Shown piece by piece: positions 8,993 to 15,558 of a stretch of DNA of 64,000 nt. The DNA is from Streptomyces griseicoloratus. Lineage in GTDB: Bacteria; Actinomycetota; Actinomycetes; Streptomycetales; Streptomycetaceae. The notes under the pieces are model-generated. The model was given only the letters and a program-made list of their open reading frames with translations, was not told where the DNA came from and made no database searches. A program made the position numbers and the translations under genes. The first letter of the stretch is position 1; the number at the start of each line of letters is the position of its first letter. Location: positions 248,001 through 312,000 of the forward strand of contig NZ_JACVQF010000200.1 of assembly GCF_014534645.1 (NCBI RefSeq), read 5' to 3'.

Positions 8993-9008
8993 GACGGGCC
9001 GGTCCGTC
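8993..9008. promoter_or_regulatory. 16-bp near-palindrome, candidate TetR operator
   Basis: GACGGGCC/GGTCCGTC is symmetric with one mismatched pair and lies 25 bases before the TetR ATG in the 110-base divergent gap shared with the hydrolase gene. It is the most symmetric element in that gap. GC-rich DNA gives chance matches, so confidence is moderate. Confidence 0.4.
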
Positions 9009-9032
9009 GCGGGAGGCGACAAGGGAGGGTGA

Positions 9033-9644
9033 ATGTCGCATCGGAAGGGCGGGCTCCAGGGGGAACGCACCTGCAAGCTCATCCGCCGGGCTCTGATCGA
9101 GCTGGTGGAGGAGAAGGGATTCGCCGAGGTCACCGTGGGGGAAATCGCCGCACGGGCGCCGGTCAACCGGGCGACGTTCTACCGCTACTACCGGGACAAG
9201 TACGCCCTGGTCGAGGAGATCTTCCAGGACGTCGTCTCCGAGCTTTCGGCCGGTCTCGGCCCGACGGGCCAGGTCGCCACGCGGGAGCGGATCGTCGGCT
9301 GGGAGCGACTGTTCGAGCACGTCGGCAGGCATCACCGGCTGTACGCGGCGCTGCTCGGCCGGCGTGGGGACCCCTGGTTCGCGGCACGGTTGCGGGAACG
9401 GTGCGTGGAACTGGCCCGCGATCGGCTGCGTACCGTCCAGGACGCCATCCCCGGCGCCGGTCGGGATGCGGAGTCCGACGACCTGCAACTGGTCCTGGCC
9501 GCCAACATGATCCTCGGAGCGATCACCTGGTGGCTGGAACATCACCGGCCCCGCTCGGCACACGACATGGCGGAGGCGGTCGTCCGATTCGCCACGCAGG
9601 GCTACTTCGACGCCCTGGGAATCGGTACGGCACAGCCCGGTTGA
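9033..9644 (+). CDS. TetR/AcrR family transcriptional regulator
   Basis: 203 residues. The N-terminal helix-turn-helix is at about 12-55 (RALIELVEEKGFAEVTVGEIAARA and VNRATFYRYYRDKYALVEEIF). The C-terminal domain, with WERLFEHVGRHHRLYAALLG, resembles the TetR_C_33 type. ATG 9033 is preceded by GGGAGGGTGA. It is divergent from the alpha/beta hydrolase and probably represses it. Confidence 0.9.
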   Translation: MSHRKGGLQGERTCKLIRRALIELVEEKGFAEVTVGEIAARAPVNRATFYRYYRDKYALVEEIFQDVVSELSAGLGPTGQVATRERIVGWERLFEHVGRHHRLYAALLGRRGDPWFAARLRERCVELARDRLRTVQDAIPGAGRDAESDDLQLVLAANMILGAITWWLEHHRPRSAHDMAEAVVRFATQGYFDALGIGTAQPG

Positions 9645-9690
9645 GCCCGACGGCGTCCAGCCGGCCGCGCTCCCCGGCGAGTTCGGCCAC

Positions 9691-9706
9691 GCCGGGCCTG
9701 CCCGGC
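9691..9706 (+). terminator. Short GC hairpin after the TetR gene
   Basis: GCCGGGC and GCCCGGC pair around a two-base loop, 47 bases after the TetR stop and just before the Fic gene. It could end the TetR transcript, but short GC hairpins are common by chance here. Confidence 0.35.
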
Positions 9707-9717
9707 CGAGGACGAAG

Positions 9718-11127
9718 GTGAAGGAAATGCCGTGGCTGGGCGCAGAGTGCGCGTGGCAGGCTGGCGCGGTGATACATGAGCTGTCCCCTGGTGCTCTGAG
9801 CTGGGGCGAGGTGGACCCCGCGCGTCATCCCTTCGACAGCACGGCGGCAGCGCGGGTGGTGCGCTCGCTCGGTCCAGCCCGTCGCGTACCGATCCGCCCC
9901 GATGTACCTCTCGCCGACCCGGCGATGAGTGCCTGGAGCCACGGTGAGGCAGGGGCCTGGGCCGATGCCATGTCGTATGCCCTGATGGAGCACTACGGCC
10001 GGTGGGCCGTGGGCTGGCGCTGGGCGCACGACGAAGGGGACTTCGACGGCGGGCCCGTCGGGAGCTGGTGCTGCCCCCGGGACTCGATCACCACCCCGGA
10101 GGAGACGCTGGAGCGCGTCGTCACGGCGCTGTGCGAGTGGCGGGGGTGGGTGGAGGGTCTGACCGGCTGGTTCGAGGCGTACCCGCTGGAATTGGCCGGG
10201 ATCGAGGACCAGCGGATCCTGTGGGAGAGCGCCGCCCGGAACCTCATCCTGCAGGTCGTCGACCGGACCGGCTGCGGCAGCGGCTGGCACGGTCATTGCC
10301 GGCAGGTGCTCACCTGGTTCCTCAGCCGCTGGGGAGTCGCCCCCGATGCCGCGCAGGGCCTGGTCGACCGGGCGATCGGCGGGCGGTTCCGCAGCTGGAC
10401 CGGACCGGACACCGTCCTGGTCGGCGACGTCGCGGAACGGCTCGCGCAGTCGCTGCGGCCGGGCGACCGGGCGCGGCCCCCCGAGCCGGCGGCCGACCAC
10501 CTGGAGCGGTGGCTCGCCGTACGCCGGACCGTGGCCTGGCCGCAGGCCCCGGACGGCGGCGGGGACGGGCCGGTGACGCCGGCCCGCGACGGGGCGGCCG
10601 AGGACGTCCGCTCCTTCGACCGTGTCCTGGACCCCTCCCGCGCCGAGGGCCTGCTCGCCGCACTCGACCGGCTCCGGGCCGACGCGGCGCGTGGCACCCC
10701 GCTCGACTTCGCACTGCTCCAGGGCTGGCAGCAGCACGTCCTGGGCACACCGCGGCCACCCGCGTTCCGGTCCCGCCCGGCCTTCGCCAAGGACGGCCAG
10801 GAACGCTACGGCATGGCCTCGGACACCCGCGCGCGCCTCGACGCCTGCCTGGCCGAGAGCACCGCGGAGGACGGTGCGCCGCTCGCTCTGACCGCCCGCG
10901 CCGCACGCGCGTACCTCGACGTGTGCTTCTTCCATCCGTTCGATGACGGCAACGCACGGTCCGCCTTCCTCACCCTCGTCTTCGTCCTCGCCCGCGAAGG
11001 CGTCGCGCTCGACAGCGTGGGCCTGCTCCGCCGCGTCTCCTTCCGGGCGGACAGCCCGCAGGACGCGCTGAGCCTCGCCCGGTACATCGACTTCCACGTC
11101 TCGGACACCCGGCGCAATGCTCTTTGA
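9718..11127 (+). CDS. Fic-domain protein with degenerate HPFDDGNAR motif
   Basis: 469 residues. The C-terminal part (about 310-460) carries a Fic fold with the active-site loop HPFDDGNAR at 406-414. Fic proteins transfer AMP or other nucleotide phosphates to hydroxyl groups. His406 is the catalytic base and DGN binds the diphosphate. The canonical motif is HxFx(D/E)GNGR; here the second glycine is Ala413, while His, Asp, Asn and Arg are kept. The first 300 residues are Trp-rich and unassigned, and I see no clear inhibitory (S/T)xxxE(G/N) helix. GTG 9718 has GAGGA upstream; ATG 9727 is possible. It converges with the barstar-like gene. Confidence 0.8.
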   Translation: MKEMPWLGAECAWQAGAVIHELSPGALSWGEVDPARHPFDSTAAARVVRSLGPARRVPIRPDVPLADPAMSAWSHGEAGAWADAMSYALMEHYGRWAVGWRWAHDEGDFDGGPVGSWCCPRDSITTPEETLERVVTALCEWRGWVEGLTGWFEAYPLELAGIEDQRILWESAARNLILQVVDRTGCGSGWHGHCRQVLTWFLSRWGVAPDAAQGLVDRAIGGRFRSWTGPDTVLVGDVAERLAQSLRPGDRARPPEPAADHLERWLAVRRTVAWPQAPDGGGDGPVTPARDGAAEDVRSFDRVLDPSRAEGLLAALDRLRADAARGTPLDFALLQGWQQHVLGTPRPPAFRSRPAFAKDGQERYGMASDTRARLDACLAESTAEDGAPLALTARAARAYLDVCFFHPFDDGNARSAFLTLVFVLAREGVALDSVGLLRRVSFRADSPQDALSLARYIDFHVSDTRRNAL

Positions 11128-11183
11128 GCGGGCGGCTCGCCTCCCGTAGGGCCTCGCGCCCGACGGTCCCGGTTCTCAGCCGT

Positions 11184-12281
11184 TCACGCCAGGGTGACGT
11201 GCATGCCGCCCTCGGCCAGGACCTCGAGGACTTCGGCGAACAGGTTGCGGGGCTCGCCGTCCGCTGTCAGGGCCTTGGACAGGTGCCCCTGTGCGGTTGC
11301 GGCGTCCCGCCAGAGCAGGGTGGCGGGGGCCGTGTAGCCGAAGGTGCCGCTCAGGCAGTCGTCGAGGGCGGCGAGGCACCCGCCGAAGTAGCCGCCGGGC
11401 CCGTTGACCGCCTCGCCGAGCGCGAGGTAGAGGCCCGGTTCGTCCGTGGTGTGCCGGCCGTCGAGTTCGTAGGCGTGACCGGCCGGCCGGTCGGGGCGGG
11501 GGCGTCGGAAGGCGCGCTCTCGGACGAGATCGAGCCAGACCTCTCGGCGCCGGGTGTCGAGGCCGGCCCAGGCGCCCAGGGTGTCCGGTGGTCCGGCGAG
11601 CCACAGCTCCCAGACGGACCGGACGTATGCCGGAACAGGCGTGATCGTCTCCCCGTCGAGTTCCAGGTCGATCAGGCCCGCCCCGTCGGACGATGCGCGC
11701 CAGGACCTGACCTGGCTCCAGAACAGTCGTTCGGTAAGCCGCTCACCTTGGTCGTCATGTATCTCCAAGGCGGCCTGTTCCAGATTCAGCGCACGCCGGG
11801 TGCCTTTCGTCAGTGCCGCCCGCAGTCGATCGCTCTGGGCGAGTCCTCGCAGGACGAGTGGGGGCCGTGCCCCCGCGTCCGGCAGTATGCGGGAGAACTC
11901 CCGGCAGGAGCCGAGCCATCGGTGCCCGTCGTGCACGCGGACGGAAGCCCGGTGCCCCTCGGGCGGGCCTTCGTAGTCGTCCAGGCCCGTGAGCACGAGA
12001 CTGTCCGTCCCGGGGAGCCGGCCCAGGCTCTCGGCGTCCTCCAGCAGCCAGGGATCGCATGCCTCGTCGTCGGGCACCAGCCACACCCGGCTGCCGACCC
12101 AGCCGCGCGGATCGGCCACTTCCGGGACCCAGCCGAACAGTTCGTACGTTCCGCGCCGGGGCTCCCCGAAGAGTCCGTCCGCCGAGGCGCACACGCCCCA
12201 GACGTGACCGTCCTCCGCATCCGTCAGTGTGTACCGCGCGTGACTGTCATCGGCCCTGTCCTCATGCACGGTGGGAATCAT
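11184..12281 (-). CDS. Barstar-family protein with long N-terminal extension
   Basis: 365 residues. The last 90 or so match the barstar fold (ribonuclease inhibitor): EPGLYLALGEAVNGPGGYFGG, then LAALDDCLSGTFGY and a strand with PATLLWRDA. The preceding 270 residues are a separate region, probably two domains (GYxLFGWVPEV and VLTGLDDY segments), of unknown role. No barnase-like ribonuclease lies nearby, so it may protect against a toxin encoded elsewhere or have another binding role. ATG 12281 begins the first recognisable domain; an open frame continues upstream but enters the DoxX promoter and reading region. Start moderately certain. Confidence 0.7.
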   Translation of the reverse strand: MIPTVHEDRADDSHARYTLTDAEDGHVWGVCASADGLFGEPRRGTYELFGWVPEVADPRGWVGSRVWLVPDDEACDPWLLEDAESLGRLPGTDSLVLTGLDDYEGPPEGHRASVRVHDGHRWLGSCREFSRILPDAGARPPLVLRGLAQSDRLRAALTKGTRRALNLEQAALEIHDDQGERLTERLFWSQVRSWRASSDGAGLIDLELDGETITPVPAYVRSVWELWLAGPPDTLGAWAGLDTRRREVWLDLVRERAFRRPRPDRPAGHAYELDGRHTTDEPGLYLALGEAVNGPGGYFGGCLAALDDCLSGTFGYTAPATLLWRDAATAQGHLSKALTADGEPRNLFAEVLEVLAEGGMHVTLA

Positions 12282-12422
12282 GCCCGGACCGGGCTTGCCC
12301 GGCGAAGCCCTTTTCCCGACGGACCGGACCGGTGCCCCGGATGCATGCTCACCGCGGCTGCGGAAGCGTAGGAGAAACGGGTGGCGCGCGCGTCCTCGTG
12401 GCTTGCTTTCTGGAGCATTCAC

Positions 12423-12977
12423 ATGGCTGTGAAACACGTTCTGCACAGGCTGTCGGTCGCGGCAGAACCGACGGCGCCCTCCACCGCTGCCAGGACATCG
12501 GCTTCCGACTGGGGACTCCTGCTCATCCGCCTGACCTTCGGTCTGCTGCTGGCCGGTCACGGTGCCCAGAAGCTGTTCGGACTCTTCGGTGGCGGCGGAC
12601 TGTCTGCGACCGCTGACGGGTTCGCTGCCCTGGGCTTCCATCCGGGAGAGGTCTTCGCAGTGATCGGCGGCTTGTCGGAGTTCCTCGGCGGCCTCGGTCT
12701 GGCTCTCGGTTTCCTGACCCCGCTGGCCGCCGCCGCACTGATCGGAGTGATGATCAATGCCATGGTCACGGTCACCGGGGCCCACGGTCTGTGGGCCGGG
12801 GACGGCGGTGTGGAGTACAACGTCGGCATCGCCGTCGTCGCCTTGGCGATCGCGGCGACGGGTCCGGGCCGACTCGCCGTGGACCGTTTCTTCCGCTGGG
12901 GCTCGGGCGGCTGGGCGTCGGCCGCCCTGGCACTCGGCCTCGGCGGTATCGGTGCCGTCATCACACTGAGCCTCTGA
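12423..12977 (+). CDS. DoxX family membrane protein
   Basis: 184 residues with four transmembrane segments. The typical DoxX pattern is present: LLLIRLTFGLLLAGHGAQKLFG, GLSEFLGGLGLALGFLTP, then a third helix with MINAMVTV. Actinobacterial relatives are linked to redox homeostasis and thiol stress. ATG 12423 is chosen because TGGAG lies seven bases upstream; an earlier GTG lacks a good ribosome site. It is divergent from the barstar-like gene. Confidence 0.85.
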   Translation: MAVKHVLHRLSVAAEPTAPSTAARTSASDWGLLLIRLTFGLLLAGHGAQKLFGLFGGGGLSATADGFAALGFHPGEVFAVIGGLSEFLGGLGLALGFLTPLAAAALIGVMINAMVTVTGAHGLWAGDGGVEYNVGIAVVALAIAATGPGRLAVDRFFRWGSGGWASAALALGLGGIGAVITLSL

Positions 12978-13217
12978 CTGCGTTGCGACAGCCTGCGGAC
13001 GACCCTTGGAACCGGCCGGGATCGAGCGGAGCAGGTCAGTCATGAGCGGCCACGAGCGGAGGCCGGCCGAGGCCCAGCGCGCCCGCGCGCCATGCCGCCG
13101 CCGTCTTCCGGGCGGCCGGGGCCCGGGAGGTGCTGAACTCGGTGCCGGGCTCGATGAGCGGGCGCCGCACCGTACCGGGTGGCCGGGTCGGTCGTCGGGG
13201 CCGTGCCGGCCGGAGCG

Positions 13218-13760
13218 TCAACGCCACGCGTGGCGGATTTTCAACCGTCCGAAGCCCATGGTCCCGGAGATCCGGATCTTCGGCCCGCCGGAGCGGGATC
13301 GCCGGCGGGCCTTGTAGCGCAGATCCTTCCACCCGGTGTGCAGACCCTCGACGTCGACGACCGCGTCGCGCGGCACCGTGATTCTGGCCCCGCCGGTGCC
13401 GAGCTGCAGCTCGATGTCGACGACCGGATACTCGATGACCGCCCGGGACAGATCCAGCCGGACCCTTCCGTACGCGGACCCGACCTTGAGGACCCGAGGC
13501 ACCCGCCAGGCACCACGCCGCCGGATCCGACCGCCGGCGGCGGCGATCGTCGACGTGCTGCCCGGGTGCTCGTCCGGGAGCGAGGACAGGGCCGACGCCA
13601 GGTCACTGTGCGTTGTGGCGGTGAGCACCCGGCCGAGACGTTCGTCCATCTCCTCGTGCGAGATGCGCTCATCGGCGTACGCCTCCTGCAGGCGCTGCAG
13701 GGCCGCCTCGCGGTCGTCTTCGTCGGGCAGCGGCGACGGATCTTCCGGCGGTAAGGTCAC
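13218..13760 (-). CDS. DUF1707 (SHOCT-like) protein with a TTA codon at codon 3
   Basis: 180 residues. The N-terminal DUF1707 helical domain (about 14-65, DREAALQRLQEAYADERISHEEMDERL) is followed by a beta-rich region with VDIELQLGTGGARITVP, like the C-terminal LiaF/YvqF-type cell-wall response domain. No membrane helix is present, so it is probably cytoplasmic or peripheral. GTG 13760 is the only plausible start: an in-frame TAG lies just upstream, and no ATG or GTG follows before the domain. Codon 3 is TTA, the leucine codon read by the bldA tRNA in Streptomyces, so translation may be developmentally timed. Confidence 0.85.
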   Translation of the reverse strand: MTLPPEDPSPLPDEDDREAALQRLQEAYADERISHEEMDERLGRVLTATTHSDLASALSSLPDEHPGSTSTIAAAGGRIRRRGAWRVPRVLKVGSAYGRVRLDLSRAVIEYPVVDIELQLGTGGARITVPRDAVVDVEGLHTGWKDLRYKARRRSRSGGPKIRISGTMGFGRLKIRHAWR

Positions 13761-13835
13761 CGCCTCACTCTAGTGCCGCGCCTACGACGTGAGAACGTGC
13801 CGGTGTTCCGGGCCGGGCCTCAGCTCGTCCACCGG

Positions 13836-14321
13836 TCAGTCCGACAGGCCGGCGAACATGCCGGGGTCGTAGGAGCCTCCCTGCATGCGGGTGATCACGC
13901 CGAGCCGGTTGGCGGCGTTGATCATGGCGACCAGGGAGACCAGCGCGGCGATCCGATCGTCGTCGAAGTGCTTGCGCACCTGTGCCCAGGTCTCGTCGGA
14001 GACGCCCTGGTGGGCGTCGGCGAGCCGGGTGCCCTCCTCGGTCAGCGCCAGCGCGGCCCGCTCGGCCTCCGTGAACACGGTGGACTCGCGCCAGGCGGCG
14101 ACCAGGTTGAGCCGGACCGGGGTCTCCCCCGCGAGCGCTGCCTCCTTGGTGTGCACGTCGACGCACCAACCGCAGCCGTTGATCTGGCTGGCGCGCAGCT
14201 CCACCAACTCCTGGAGGGCCCTCGGCAGCGACGACTCCCGGATCGCCAGGCTGACGTTGTAGATCCGCTTGCCGACCTTGGCACCGACCTCGTTGGCCAT
14301 CAGGTTGATACGGGGCTCCAT
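13836..14321 (-). CDS. Carboxymuconolactone decarboxylase/AhpD-like protein
   Basis: 161 residues, all-helical, with the redox CxxC motif in NGCGWCVDVH and a downstream histidine as in AhpD-type peroxidase partners. Start ATG 14321 has GAGGAAG upstream. It is divergent from an ECF41 sigma factor gene, and genes of this family are standard neighbours and targets of ECF41 factors. A promoter at 14417-14391 (TGTCACA, 16 bases, CATC) points into it. It probably acts in peroxide or quinone stress defence; the reaction is inferred. Confidence 0.9.
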   Translation of the reverse strand: MEPRINLMANEVGAKVGKRIYNVSLAIRESSLPRALQELVELRASQINGCGWCVDVHTKEAALAGETPVRLNLVAAWRESTVFTEAERAALALTEEGTRLADAHQGVSDETWAQVRKHFDDDRIAALVSLVAMINAANRLGVITRMQGGSYDPGMFAGLSD

Positions 14322-14390
14322 GACTTCTTCCTCACGTGTGTGCGATGGCGGACCGCGCGGATCGTCCACGCGGCGTCCTGACGAACACGG

Positions 14391-14417
14391 GATGCCGGCG
14401 CCCCGGTCCTTGTGACA
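14391..14417 (-). promoter_or_regulatory. ECF41-type promoter driving the AhpD-like gene
   Basis: On the minus strand TGTCACA (14417-14411) is followed after exactly 16 bases by CATC (14394-14391), 70 bases before the ATG at 14321. The ECF41 consensus as I recall it is TGTCACA-N16-CGTC, so only one -10 base differs. The sigma gene has the same element on the other strand. Confidence 0.75.
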
Positions 14418-14452
14418 TCGACGGTTGTGTGACGTGCGCCACCGAGATCCGG

Positions 14453-14479
14453 TGTCACAAAGCAGCGGGGACCGGCATC
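14453..14479 (+). promoter_or_regulatory. ECF41-type autoregulatory promoter of the sigma gene
   Basis: TGTCACA (14453-14459), 16 bases, CATC (14476-14479), about 45 bases before ATG 14524. Its spacing and -10 box are identical to the divergent promoter at 14391-14417, and both share a CCGGCATC downstream block. This is strong internal evidence that one sigma factor reads both. Confidence 0.75.
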
Positions 14480-14523
14480 TTGTGCGTGTGGAACGGTCGA
14501 GAGCAGACGCGTGGGGGTCGGCG

Positions 14524-15480
14524 ATGAGCGGGTCGGGGGCGGCCATGAGCGAGAGCAGCGGGCGAGCGGGGGGCACCGCCGAACCGCTTGCCCACGGCGA
14601 CCGGATGAACTCCGCCACCGAGGCGTTCGTCGCCCACCGGAGCCTGCTGTTCACCGTCGCCTACGAGATGCTCGGCTCGGCCGCCGACGCCGAGGACGTC
14701 CTGCAGGAGACCTGGCTGCGGTGGGCGGGCGTCGATCTCGGCACCGTGCGCGACCAGCGTGCGTTCCTGGTCCGGATCACCGCCCGTCAGGCGCTGATGC
14801 GGCTGCGTACGCTCCGCCGGCGCAAGGAGTCCTACGTCGGCCCCTGGTTGCCGGAGCCGCTGCTGACCGCGCCCGACGTGGCCGAGGACGTCGAGCTGGC
14901 GGACAGCGTCTCGATGGCGATGCTGCTGGTGCTGGAGACCCTCGGCCCGACCGAGCGGGCGGTGTTCGTGCTGCGCGAGGTGTTCGATCTGCAATACGAC
15001 GAGATCGCGGAAGCCGTCGGCAAGAGCCCGGCCGCGGTCCGCCAGATCGCCCACCGCGCGCGGGCGCACGTCGCGGCGCGCCGGCCGCGCGGGGCGGTTT
15101 CCCGGGCCGAGGCCCAGGACGTGCTCGACGCCTTCCGGCGGGCGGTCGAGACGGGCGATCTGCAACGGCTGCTCGACATCCTCGCGCCGGACGTCGTCCT
15201 GCTGGGCGACGGTGGAGGAGTCGTGCGGGCCGTGCCGGCCCCCGTCACGGGAGCCGGCGAGGTGGCGCCCCTGGTCGCCGGGCTGGCCAGGTTCGGCGCC
15301 GCGGCGTCGCTGGGGTCCGCACAGGTCAACGGCTGTCCGGCGCTGGTTCTCCGGCTCAACGGCGAGATCGACACCGTCCTGGCGGTGCGTTTCGACGACG
15401 GCCTCATCACGGGGCTCTACGCCGTGCGCAATCCGGAGAAGCTCTCGCGCGTCGAGCGGGAGACCGCCGTGAGCCGCTGA
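14524..15480 (+). CDS. ECF41-group RNA polymerase sigma factor with SnoaL-like C-terminal domain
   Basis: 318 residues from ATG 14524. Sigma-2 is at about 30-95 (LLFTVAYEMLGSAADAEDVLQETWLRW) and sigma-4 at about 135-195 (ERAVFVLREVFDLQYDEIAEAVGKSPAAVRQ). A fused SnoaL-like domain of about 110 residues replaces a separate anti-sigma factor. ECF41 marks are visible: WLPEPL in the linker, DGGG at the start of the fused domain (DGGGV here, not DGGGK), and the carboxy-terminal NPEKL, equivalent to NPDKL. The C-terminal part modulates core binding and activity in this group. It probably activates its own gene and the divergent AhpD-like gene. Confidence 0.92.
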   Translation: MSGSGAAMSESSGRAGGTAEPLAHGDRMNSATEAFVAHRSLLFTVAYEMLGSAADAEDVLQETWLRWAGVDLGTVRDQRAFLVRITARQALMRLRTLRRRKESYVGPWLPEPLLTAPDVAEDVELADSVSMAMLLVLETLGPTERAVFVLREVFDLQYDEIAEAVGKSPAAVRQIAHRARAHVAARRPRGAVSRAEAQDVLDAFRRAVETGDLQRLLDILAPDVVLLGDGGGVVRAVPAPVTGAGEVAPLVAGLARFGAAASLGSAQVNGCPALVLRLNGEIDTVLAVRFDDGLITGLYAVRNPEKLSRVERETAVSR

Positions 15481-15558
15481 GCATCCGAGGCGGTGAGCGC
15501 ACGCCCGGTGCGGCGCTGCAAGCGGGCGACACACACCCCATGCGGTCACAATGGGGAT

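Noticed and set aside
11127-11184. A toxin-antitoxin pair formed by the Fic and barstar-like genes
   Set aside because: They are convergent, not operonic, and barstar inhibits RNases, not Fic enzymes. Adjacency alone does not support pairing.
11184-13043. 619-codon reading of the barstar-like gene
   Set aside because: The extra N-terminal 254 codons run antisense through the DoxX gene, which is well supported; the start at 12281 is more credible.
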